Notes under the pieces: generated by a model
Databases searched by the model: none
The model's input: the letters and a program-made list of their open reading frames with translations, nothing else
What the model was told of the DNA's origin: nothing
DNA from: Candidatus Kryptoniota bacterium
GTDB taxonomy: Bacteria > Bacteroidota > Ignavibacteria > Kryptoniales > JAKASW01
Reading direction: 5' to 3'
NCBI GenBank assembly: GCA_024641705.1
Contig: JAHECO010000002.1
Coordinates: 72,282-136,281, forward strand
DNA length: 64,000 bases
Translations under genes and position numbers: made by a program
Part shown: piece after piece, positions 16,083 to 23,391 of the stretch
Layout of the letters: the number at the start of each line of letters is the position of its first letter
Numbering within the stretch: the first letter of the stretch is position 1

Positions 16083-17402
16083 CTAGTAGGGCATGTGAGG
16101 AGGAGACTCACGCCACGTCAATACACCGAACGTACCGGTGTAGGGGAAGGATGGCGGAGAATTCGATGCAAGCCGACTGTCGTATTGATAGTTCTTGTTG
16201 TATCCGGTGGCCGTCTGATTCGTGGAGCTGTTGAAAGTCCCGACCGGTCCGCGGGTCGCGTTCGCAATCGAACCCAGGAGGTGGATATAGGCGGAGGTCC
16301 CAAGATTTGTGGAGCTCCAACCGGAGTACGAAAAGGAACCGTTTTGGGCATAAATCGCGGCATCTATGTAGACGTTCTGCTGGCTGGCCGTCAAAGTGAC
16401 GTTGTTCTGTGCCACAAGTCCAAGCATGTCCGTACTGCTCGGATTCGTCGTGGGGTCGTTCTGATAGGTGACGTTGTTGTCTATCAATATGTTCCCGCTG
16501 TTGGTGGAACCGATTGCTCCCTGCTGCGCGACGACTGTCAGCTGGCCTCCGAGGACTCCCTGCACGTGCGCGTCACCGTTCGATACAGCGACGACCCCAT
16601 TTGGAGCGAAGCTGCTTAGCGGCAGGACAGAATCTCCCGAGGCCGGCACCCTGGTAGTGCCGCCGTGCCCGCCCGGTACATACGTAACAGTGTGAAACGA
16701 GACATCTTCCTCGTTAGTCGTGGTGTTGTAGGCAAAGGAAAGATAGACATCGTATGTGCTGTTAGTGTTGGTATTTGTATTGGTGAAGAGCTTGCTGGCC
16801 GTGGATGCGCTGGGGGTAACGGAACTCATGCCGTAACTGACTCCCGATTGGAAGCCGGCGAGAAATTTCGGCGTGGCTGCCAGCGATTTTGAGATGCCGA
16901 GCCTCGATGAAACCTGACCCTTAAATACCGGCGTCCCTGACACATACAGGGAATCATTCGTCGCCATCGGCCCGCTTACGGTATCTCCTGTCTTCCAGTA
17001 GATCCCGTTCTCTTTGTTTGAAAAGAATTCCCACTGGGAGTACTGCCTTCTTGTGAGAAGGACCTGGACGGTATCGGTATATGAACCGGTAAAATCGGAA
17101 TACGACGATGCCGACTGAAGCAACAGCTCAGAAGTGTGCCCTGCCACCGGGGTTGTGGTCACAGTGTAGTTTCCACCGGCGAACTGTCCGCTCAGTGAGA
17201 GTGCGGTAGCACTTACATCGGTAAAGAGAGAATCGCATCCGATATTTGCGCCGGCGCTGGCAATGTTGTAAACATTCGACTGCCCGTAGTACTGGACGTA
17301 GTTTTCTACGGCGCTGGTTGCCTCGCGGTTCCAGTACTTTCCCGCTATCCCGAAGACCAGGGAAAAACCGATGATAACAATGAGAGTTGCGCGTCCTACC
17401 AT
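16083..17402 (-). CDS. PilX/DUF4900-like pilus-associated protein
   Basis: A 439-residue protein with a single N-terminal hydrophobic helix (ATLIVIIGFSLVFGIAG) and a long extracytoplasmic domain rich in Ser, Thr, Asn and Gly. The C-terminal pattern RGPVGTF, GYNKNYQYDSRL, PPSFP and TWRE is typical of the PilX/DUF4900 proteins found with minor pilins. There is no GFxxxE prepilin cleavage site. Residues 205-215 hold a short (NT)n run. It is the last gene of a three-gene pilin-like operon (18552 to 16083) and probably forms part of a pseudopilus tip or an adhesin. Confidence 0.7.
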   Translation of the reverse strand: MVGRATLIVIIGFSLVFGIAGKYWNREATSAVENYVQYYGQSNVYNIASAGANIGCDSLFTDVSATALSLSGQFAGGNYTVTTTPVAGHTSELLLQSASSYSDFTGSYTDTVQVLLTRRQYSQWEFFSNKENGIYWKTGDTVSGPMATNDSLYVSGTPVFKGQVSSRLGISKSLAATPKFLAGFQSGVSYGMSSVTPSASTASKLFTNTNTNTNSTYDVYLSFAYNTTTNEEDVSFHTVTYVPGGHGGTTRVPASGDSVLPLSSFAPNGVVAVSNGDAHVQGVLGGQLTVVAQQGAIGSTNSGNILIDNNVTYQNDPTTNPSSTDMLGLVAQNNVTLTASQQNVYIDAAIYAQNGSFSYSGWSSTNLGTSAYIHLLGSIANATRGPVGTFNSSTNQTATGYNKNYQYDSRLASNSPPSFPYTGTFGVLTWRESPPHMPY

Positions 17403-17412
17403 AACCGACCCC

Positions 17413-18027
17413 TTATCTGCTATTCAAGTTCTTGGAGACGAGTCTTGTCTGTCTCCAGGTTGAAAAGACTTGTTTGTTCGAGGTGTCCGCGTAGACCGCC
17501 GTGGGCTGGACAGTCACGTTAACCTGTATCACCTCGACGCCTGCCGTGTCCCCGAGGAACGGCGTCATAACAGAATCCCCCAATTCATTGTAATACGACA
17601 GGTGAAATTGAGTGACTCCCAGGTTTGAGCTGTCGACCTCAGATACGCCGTTCAACCCGGTAACCCTGCGCACAAGCATCCTGACATTCCGGTTCGAACA
17701 ACCGGCTACCGCCCAGGGCTCAAGGTACCACGACACCGTGTCTATTTTCCCGTCGTTATTTACATCGGCCTGAAATGTTATGCTGTTTGTGTCGCCGGAG
17801 ATGATGAAGGAGTTGGCGGCGATTGTATCGTTGTTGCAGTACCCTATCAGCCTGAAATCCCATTCCAGGTTCTCGACGACTGAGGTTATGTTCTGCTGAA
17901 CGGAAAGCGATGATTGCGCCTGGAAAGTGTTGCTGGTGGCCCTCTCGTTCATCGCGAGCGCCGATAACAGGAGGAGGCTGCCGATGACCATCGACCCGAT
18001 GATGTCTAACATAGTTGTGCTGCCCAT
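17413..18027 (-). CDS. PilW-like pilin-related protein
   Basis: A 204-residue protein with one N-terminal membrane helix (MLDIIGSMVIGSLLLLSALA) and a globular, probably beta-rich, exported domain. The pattern LSVQQNITSVVENLEWDFRLIGY followed by ITFQADVNNDGKIDTVSWYL resembles PilW/type II secretion J-like minor pilins. The usual G/E prepilin signal is missing. It lies 6 bases after the upstream pilin-like gene and 10 bases before the DUF4900-like gene. The assignment rests on fold-like features and context rather than a strong signature. Confidence 0.6.
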   Translation of the reverse strand: MGSTTMLDIIGSMVIGSLLLLSALAMNERATSNTFQAQSSLSVQQNITSVVENLEWDFRLIGYCNNDTIAANSFIISGDTNSITFQADVNNDGKIDTVSWYLEPWAVAGCSNRNVRMLVRRVTGLNGVSEVDSSNLGVTQFHLSYYNELGDSVMTPFLGDTAGVEVIQVNVTVQPTAVYADTSNKQVFSTWRQTRLVSKNLNSR

Positions 18028-18033
18028 GACTCC

Positions 18034-18552
18034 CTACCTCCCCGCTCTTCCGAAAAACCAGTAGCTATAGACAGAGTGCATGACGACCGTATCCGGAAGG
18101 TCCTTGTTCCATACCCAGACATCCAGCCTTTTCGTCCAGCTCGGGCTACTCGAGTTCTGACCCAAGTCCGCGTAGTTGGCTACATAATACACTCTGGTCT
18201 TCAGGTAGTATTTCCCGGTACTAAGCGTAACGCTATCCAGCCTCCCCTGACCGTTGAGACCGTTGTAGTCGTCAAAATCGTCGAGGTCGTTTGGATCGTT
18301 GTTTTCCTGGCCGAGCGAGTTTGCCGGCGTAAGCTGTGCCAGAGTTGTGTCGACGCCTCTTACAGTACTGTCGTCAAACGCGGTCGAGTCGGCCTCCTGT
18401 ATAACCGAGGTGGCCAGTGAAACGGCATCGAGCCCGCAGTTGGTGCTGAGCAGGGTTTCGCCGGTCGAGTTTATGTCCCGATTGGTCGTCAGTATAACTG
18501 CCCCCAGCAGCATCATAGCCGCGATGGTCAGAAGAGTTTGCCCAGTACCCAT
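18034..18552 (-). CDS. PilV-like pilin-related protein
   Basis: A 172-residue protein starting MGTGQTLLTIAAMMLLGAVIL, a single N-terminal hydrophobic helix, then an exported domain with an acidic Asn/Asp-rich stretch (residues 83-98). SLATSVIQEADSTAFDD resembles the helix after the membrane segment in PilV-like minor pilins. Like its neighbours it lacks a recognisable prepilin peptidase site. First gene of the three-gene run, with an AAGGAG ribosome binding site. A large hairpin lies 124-179 bases upstream. No pilus motor or secretin gene occurs in the window, so partners must be elsewhere. Confidence 0.6.
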   Translation of the reverse strand: MGTGQTLLTIAAMMLLGAVILTTNRDINSTGETLLSTNCGLDAVSLATSVIQEADSTAFDDSTVRGVDTTLAQLTPANSLGQENNDPNDLDDFDDYNGLNGQGRLDSVTLSTGKYYLKTRVYYVANYADLGQNSSSPSWTKRLDVWVWNKDLPDTVVMHSVYSYWFFGRAGR

Positions 18553-18675
18553 TTAGTTCTCCTTTACCACTGGATCTGCTTTAATGTGCCAAATTGCCGG
18601 ACATTAATCAAATGACATAGCTGACCTACGTCACACCGGTGCGATCCGTCGCCTGGCTACACTCTGTCCGCACGG

Positions 18676-18731
18676 ACGTGCTCAAACGGCGGAATCGGCG
18701 AAGAGGCGTGCCGATTCGCGCTCAAGCACGT
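18676..18731 (-). other. Long imperfect hairpin between tRNA-Leu and the pilin-like operon
   Basis: Nested inverted repeats: outer 7 bp (18676-18682 with 18725-18731), then 3 bp (18689-18691 with 18719-18721), then 8 bp (18692-18699 with 18710-18717) closed by a 10-base loop, with one bulged base. No U-run follows on either strand, so it is not a standard terminator. It could be part of the 5' leader of the pilin-like operon, a processing site after the tRNA, or a repeat element. The rest of 18553-18794 shows nothing else clear. Confidence 0.5.
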
Positions 18732-18794
18732 TTGATCTTCAAGCAGGTTAATAGCCCCCTGGCCGGTTACAACAACTGACGGGGATGTAAGATG

Positions 18795-18882
18795 TGGTGC
18801 CGAAGGCGGGACTCGAACCCGCACGCCCTTTCGGGCCCTGCCCCCTCAAGACAGTGTGTCTACCAAGTTCCACCACTTCGGC
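18795..18882 (-). tRNA. tRNA-Leu, anticodon GAG
   Basis: Reads on the minus strand with a 7-bp acceptor stem (GCCGAAG with CTTCGGC), an anticodon stem CTGTC/GGCAG around the loop TTGAGGG, a long variable arm (class II) and T loop TTCGAGT. The 3' CCA is encoded (18795-18797). Anticodon GAG decodes CUC and CUU. It lies 45 bases downstream of pnp and may be transcribed with it. Confidence 0.95.
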
Positions 18883-18927
18883 TGGCATAAAAATTAAAAA
18901 ACGAAGAGAGAAAAAACAACACCGCGT

Positions 18928-21096
18928 CTAGCGACGCGGCCCTCTCCTCGGTCTGTCGGAATGACGCCGCTGACTGTGATATTCTTCCTCCTGACCGTCA
19001 GGGTTCGGATTTTCAATCAGGACCTTCCTGCTCAGATTGTAGCGTCCCATGTCGTCGACTTCCATCAGCTTTATCTCGACTTCGTCGCCGACCTTGAAGA
19101 CATCTTCGACCTTGTTCACTCGCTTGTGGTCGATCTGGGAAATATGAAGGAGTCCTTCCTTTCCCGGCAGGAACTCGACGAAAACGCCGAAGTCCATAAG
19201 ACGCTTTACCGTACCCTTGTAGACCTTCCCGACTTCGGGGACTTCTACAAGACGCTCTATCATCTCTCTTGCCTTGTCGCTCGACTCAGCCGAGACGGCT
19301 GCTATCACTACCGAGCCGTCGTCTTCGATGTTGACTTCGGCGCCGGTCTGCTGAACGATGCTCTTGATCATCTTTCCGCCCGGCCCGATAACTGCACCGA
19401 TCATATCGACAGGTATCTTGATGGAAGTCATCCTTGGTGCAAAGGGCGAAAGCTCCTTGCGAGGCTCCGAGATCCCCTGCTCCATGATCCCGAGAATGTG
19501 CTCGCGCCCCTCTTTTGCCTGTGCCAGGGCCTTCTGCATTATCTCGAACGAGATGCCGCGAATCTTTATGTCCATCTGGAATGCGGTAATACCGTCCCTG
19601 GTACCTGCGACCTTGAAGTCCATATCGCCGAGATGGTCCTCGTTGCCGAGGATGTCGGAGATGACCGCCACGTCTTCACCCTCCTTGATGAGGCCCATGG
19701 CTATACCGGCGACCGATTTTGCCAGGGGGACGCCTGCATCCATCAGCGCAAGCGAACCCGCACAGACTGTAGCCATCGATGAGGAGCCGTTCGACTCGAG
19801 TATGTCCGAGACGATGCGGACGGTATACGGGAAGTCCTTTTCTCCGGGGACGAGATTTTTCAGCGCTCTTTCGGCAAGATTTCCGTGCCCTATTTCCCTG
19901 CGCCCCGGTCCCATCATGCGGGCAACTTCCCCGACACTGTATCCCGGGAAGTTATAGTGAAGCATGAATCGCTTTGTCGACTCGGGGAGCAACCCGTCGA
20001 TAGTCTGCTCGTCAAGCTTCGTACCGAGCGTGACCGACGTGAGACTTTGGGTTTCGCCTCTCGTGAAGAGGGCGGAACCATGCGTTCTCGGCAGGATCCC
20101 AACCTCCACGGTTATCGGCCGGATCTCCTTGTATCCCCTGCCGTCCAGCCGCTTTCCCTCCTTCAGGATCATCTGGCGCATGTCATCTTTGTCGATGTCG
20201 TGAAGGACTTCAGATATCTTAGCTTCCTGCTCCGGATATTTCTCGGCGAGAGCGAGAAGCACATCTTCCTTGATTTTCTTTGTGCGGTCGCTGCGCTCGG
20301 CCTTCTTTACGACCGATCTGTTGAGCTCGTGAATGCGGTCGAACGACAAGCTCTTGATTTCAGTGAGCATGGCCTCGTCGGCTTCGTCCTTCGGGACTTC
20401 GCGCTTCACCTTGTTGGCGAGCGAGGCGAGCTCCTTCTGCAGCGCCACGATCTCCCTGATGTACCGGTGGGCAAATTCGAGAGCTCCCAGGAGGTCCGCT
20501 TCGGAAACCTCGTGAGATTCTCCTTCCACCATCACGATCGAGTCGTCTGTACCGGCAACCGTCAGGTCCATATCGCTCCTGTCGAGCTGCTGGACCGTCG
20601 GATTGACCACGTACTGTCCTTCTATTCTTCCGACCCTGACTTCAGCAATCGGGCCTTCAAACGGTATATCGGAGACTGCCAGAGCTGCGGAGGCGCCGAT
20701 CGCCCCAAGTACATCAGGGTCGTTCTCGCCGTCGAAGGAAAAGACAGTCGCGACGACCTGCGTCTCATAGACCCACTTCTTGGGGAACAGCGGGCGGATC
20801 GGCCTGTCTATCAGGCGCGCGGAAAGGACTTCCTTCTCGTTCGGCTTCCCTTCTCTCTTTATGAATCCACCTGGAATCTTTCCTGCGGCGGCCGTCTTCT
20901 CGCGGTATTCTACCGAGAGCGGGAGAAAGTCGATCCCTTCCCTGGCCTCCTCGCTCGCCACGACCGTCGCGAGCACCATTGTGTCGGCGTACCGAACCAT
21001 GACGGCACCGCTGGCCTGTTTGGCAAGCTTCCCGGTCTCAAGGGAGAGTTTCCTGCCGCCAATTTCTATTTCTTTGGATATAACACCTTCCATCAT
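18928..21096 (-). CDS. pnp: Polyribonucleotide nucleotidyltransferase
   Basis: A 722-residue 3'-5' phosphorolytic exoribonuclease that degrades and tails RNA. Two RNase PH domains: the first begins near GRKLSLETGKLAKQASGAV, and the second holds GPGRREIGHGNLAERAL and SDILESNGSSSMATVCAGS, the catalytic region. A KH domain (VIGPGGKMIKSIV) and an S1 domain (GKVYKGTVKRLMDFGVFVEF) follow, then a short arginine-rich tail. Full length. It lies 14 bases after rpsO, the classical rpsO-pnp pair, and ends the rimP operon. Confidence 0.97.
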   Translation of the reverse strand: MMEGVISKEIEIGGRKLSLETGKLAKQASGAVMVRYADTMVLATVVASEEAREGIDFLPLSVEYREKTAAAGKIPGGFIKREGKPNEKEVLSARLIDRPIRPLFPKKWVYETQVVATVFSFDGENDPDVLGAIGASAALAVSDIPFEGPIAEVRVGRIEGQYVVNPTVQQLDRSDMDLTVAGTDDSIVMVEGESHEVSEADLLGALEFAHRYIREIVALQKELASLANKVKREVPKDEADEAMLTEIKSLSFDRIHELNRSVVKKAERSDRTKKIKEDVLLALAEKYPEQEAKISEVLHDIDKDDMRQMILKEGKRLDGRGYKEIRPITVEVGILPRTHGSALFTRGETQSLTSVTLGTKLDEQTIDGLLPESTKRFMLHYNFPGYSVGEVARMMGPGRREIGHGNLAERALKNLVPGEKDFPYTVRIVSDILESNGSSSMATVCAGSLALMDAGVPLAKSVAGIAMGLIKEGEDVAVISDILGNEDHLGDMDFKVAGTRDGITAFQMDIKIRGISFEIMQKALAQAKEGREHILGIMEQGISEPRKELSPFAPRMTSIKIPVDMIGAVIGPGGKMIKSIVQQTGAEVNIEDDGSVVIAAVSAESSDKAREMIERLVEVPEVGKVYKGTVKRLMDFGVFVEFLPGKEGLLHISQIDHKRVNKVEDVFKVGDEVEIKLMEVDDMGRYNLSRKVLIENPNPDGQEEEYHSQRRHSDRPRRGPRR

Positions 21097-21110
21097 TTGT
21101 CCTTCTTCTT

Positions 21111-21380
21111 TTACTTTCTGAGGTGGAGTTCCTCTACAATTTTTCGATACCGCTCAATGTTCCTGGACTGCAAGTACTCAAGAAGCCTGCGGCGTTTGCC
21201 GACCATTCTCAGCAGACCGGTCCGTGAGTGGTGATCCCCCTTGTGTGTCTCAAAGTGGGAACCGAGCTCGTTGATCCTTTCAGTCAGGATAGCGATCTGC
21301 ACTTCCGGGCTGCCCGAGTCTTTTCCGGATTTGCCGTACTTCTTGATAATCTCCTGCTTCTCATCCTTCGTCAAAGGCAT
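21111..21380 (-). CDS. rpsO: Ribosomal protein S15
   Basis: An 89-residue small-subunit protein binding 16S rRNA helices 20-22. Visible are the usual [21 protein letters not shown] and [21 protein letters not shown]. The ATG at 21380 is preferred over an in-frame TTG at 21386, because AGGAG stands 8 bases before the ATG but only 2 before the TTG. The resulting length equals the usual 89. It lies between ribF and pnp in the operon. Confidence 0.96.
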   Translation of the reverse strand: MPLTKDEKQEIIKKYGKSGKDSGSPEVQIAILTERINELGSHFETHKGDHHSRTGLLRMVGKRRRLLEYLQSRNIERYRKIVEELHLRK

Positions 21381-21391
21381 TACCAAAACTC

Positions 21392-22333
21392 CTAATTTTG
21401 TTTGTTGATAGTTTTAACCAAAAATTCGTTCATCATGCGCTTGTCTTCATCCATCTGCGCTATGAGCTGTTCGGCAGACCCGAATTTCATCTCGTCCCGC
21501 AGCCGGTGTATGAAAGCCACTTTTATTCGCTTGCCGTAAATATCCCTGTCGAAATCCGAAATCCAGACTTCGACTGTCGGGGCACCTTCTTCTTCGAAGG
21601 TGGGCCGCACACCGATGCTTGCCAGGCCCGTCAGCTTGTTCCCTTCCACGGATGCTTCAACGATGTACACCCCGAAAGATGGGATCAGGAGGCGGTCGTC
21701 CACCAACTTCAGGTTGGCCGTCGGGTATCCGAGGAGCCTCCCCCTTTGGTCGCCCCTGATCACGTAGCCTTCCAGCGAATGAGGGCGCCCGAGCATTTTG
21801 TTCGCGAGCTGCAGATTCCCGTTCTGTATCTGCCGGCGAATCGTACTGCTTGAAACTTTTTCACCATCGATCAGAACTGCCTCGATGTAATCGACTCCGA
21901 AGCCGATCTTCGCTCCCACTTTACGGGCAAATTCGACCGTCCCCTGTGCGCCGCGTCCGAACGTGTGGTTGTAGCCCAGCACCAGCTCGTGTAAACCGAC
22001 TTTCTCATAGATCATCTTAATGAGAAAATCCTCCGCGGTCACAAGCGAAAAATCGCGGTCGAATTTCAAGAGGCAGATCTCGTCTATTCCCGCATCGCTG
22101 ATCATCTGCACGCGTTCTTCCTCCGTCAAGAGGAGCTGAACCTTCTTCTTTCCGATAATCTCCTGAGGATGCGGTTTGAATGTTATCAGGACACTCCTGC
22201 TTCCGAATGCACGCGACTTCTCCACGAGCGTGTTCAGTATCTTCCTGTGCGCGATGTGCAGACCATCGAAGGTCCCGACAGTAACGATGGACCCCGGATT
22301 GAACGCGATATCTTCCAGCGAGTAGCGGATCAT
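21392..22333 (-). CDS. ribF: Bifunctional riboflavin kinase / FAD synthetase
   Basis: A 313-residue enzyme that makes FMN and FAD from riboflavin. The N-terminal nucleotidyltransferase domain has [17 protein letters not shown] and [15 protein letters not shown]; the C-terminal kinase domain has [13 protein letters not shown] and FGVYIVEA. I take the ATG at 22333, which overlaps the truB stop by 4 bases (ATGA); a TTG 9 bases upstream is possible but unneeded. The neighbours truB and rpsO are its usual ones. Confidence 0.95.
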   Translation of the reverse strand: MIRYSLEDIAFNPGSIVTVGTFDGLHIAHRKILNTLVEKSRAFGSRSVLITFKPHPQEIIGKKKVQLLLTEEERVQMISDAGIDEICLLKFDRDFSLVTAEDFLIKMIYEKVGLHELVLGYNHTFGRGAQGTVEFARKVGAKIGFGVDYIEAVLIDGEKVSSSTIRRQIQNGNLQLANKMLGRPHSLEGYVIRGDQRGRLLGYPTANLKLVDDRLLIPSFGVYIVEASVEGNKLTGLASIGVRPTFEEEGAPTVEVWISDFDRDIYGKRIKVAFIHRLRDEMKFGSAEQLIAQMDEDKRMMNEFLVKTINKQN

Positions 22334-22992
22334 GCGGCGCAACTCACATTAAGTTCATCGAGGGTGATCGCGTTTCCAACTCTGTATTCGCCGATCCTCG
22401 TGCGGACCAGATCGATCAGCACGGATCCGCAACCGAGCTCACCGCCGAGATCTCTGGCGAGGCTTCTGATATACGTGCCGCTGGAGCAGGTCACCTTGAG
22501 TTTCAGGAGCGGCGGCACAAATGATTCTATCGAAATCCCGTATATGTTCACCTTCTTCGGCTTAAGTTCGAATTCGACCCCGCGTCTGGCCAGATGATAC
22601 GCCCTCTTGCCGCCCACCCATGCGGCCGAATATTCCGGCGGCACCTGTTCGATAGTGCCGACGAATTTCGCCACGGCCTCCCGCACTCTTTCCTCAGGGA
22701 AGGAGACATCGGAGGCCTTTTCCACAAGCTCCGTCTCCATGTCGTGGCTCTTCGAAGTAACGCCGAGCCTCAGAGTCGCCAGATATTCCTTATCCAGCCC
22801 GAGGAAGCTTCCCATGGACTTCGTCTTGTCCCCGGTCAGGATGATCAGCAATCCTTCGGCCAGCGGATCCAGTGTCCCCGCGTGGCCGACCTTCTTCAGC
22901 TTCAGCCCGTTGCGCACTTTCCGAACGACCTCGAACGAAGTCATGCCCTTCGGTTTGTACACAGAGATGATGCTGCCGGGCTCATTCGTCAT
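22330..22992 (-). CDS. truB: tRNA pseudouridine-55 synthase
   Basis: A 220-residue enzyme that converts U55 to pseudouridine in the tRNA T loop. The catalytic motif HAGTLDPLAEGLL carries the active-site Asp; YKPKGMTSFEVV and CSSGTYIRSLARDLG are also conserved. It is about 80 residues shorter than E. coli TruB and lacks the C-terminal PUA-like part, ending shortly after the core (RIGEYRVGNAITLDEL). Its start overlaps rbfA by 11 bases and its end overlaps ribF by 4. Confidence 0.95.
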   Translation of the reverse strand: MTNEPGSIISVYKPKGMTSFEVVRKVRNGLKLKKVGHAGTLDPLAEGLLIILTGDKTKSMGSFLGLDKEYLATLRLGVTSKSHDMETELVEKASDVSFPEERVREAVAKFVGTIEQVPPEYSAAWVGGKRAYHLARRGVEFELKPKKVNIYGISIESFVPPLLKLKVTCSSGTYIRSLARDLGGELGCGSVLIDLVRTRIGEYRVGNAITLDELNVSCAA

Positions 22993-23359
22993 CGTTATCG
23001 TTCTCTGAATCCTTTTTGTTTTCCTGGTGTGTCTTCCTCAGAAGGTCCTCGATATTGGCGACGTAATCCATTGTGTCATCTATGAAAAAAGCGATTTCCG
23101 GGGTGAACTTCAGCCTGACTTTCGCCCCTATGAACTGGCGTATATCCTTTTTGGCCTCGTTCAGGAGAAAGAGAGTGCGATCCTTCACCTTCACGTCTCC
23201 GAAGACGCTGATGTATACTCTTGCCAGTCTCAGGTCCGGCGACATAGACACCTTCGTGACGGTCATGAAACCCATCTCCGAAGTCCGGTAATCGCGTTCG
23301 ATAAGGGAACCGACCTCCTGCTTTATGAGATTACCGACTTTCTCTGTTCTTACGGACAT
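22982..23359 (-). CDS. rbfA: 30S ribosome-binding factor A
   Basis: A 125-residue KH-fold protein needed for late 30S maturation and 16S processing. It begins MSVRTEKVGNLIKQEVGSLIERDY and contains VTKVSMSPDLRLARVYISVF and RLKFTPEIAFFIDDTMDY, the family signature. A short acidic/lysine tail ends the protein. It lies 32 bases after infB and overlaps truB. Confidence 0.94.
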   Translation of the reverse strand: MSVRTEKVGNLIKQEVGSLIERDYRTSEMGFMTVTKVSMSPDLRLARVYISVFGDVKVKDRTLFLLNEAKKDIRQFIGAKVRLKFTPEIAFFIDDTMDYVANIEDLLRKTHQENKKDSENDNDDE

Positions 23360-23391
23360 TCAAAAACTCTTTCTTCCGGCAAGCGCCTGAA

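Noticed and set aside
15701-16234. A 177-codon plus-strand frame opposite the HTH gene and the end of the DUF4900-like gene
   Set aside because: The minus-strand HTH gene has a consensus promoter, ribosome binding site and a recognisable motif; this frame has none of these.
18572-18591. A sigma-54-like sequence (TGGCAC then GCA) upstream of the pilin-like operon
   Set aside because: The distance between the GG and GC elements is one base too short for a sigma-54 promoter, and sigma-54 spacing is strict.
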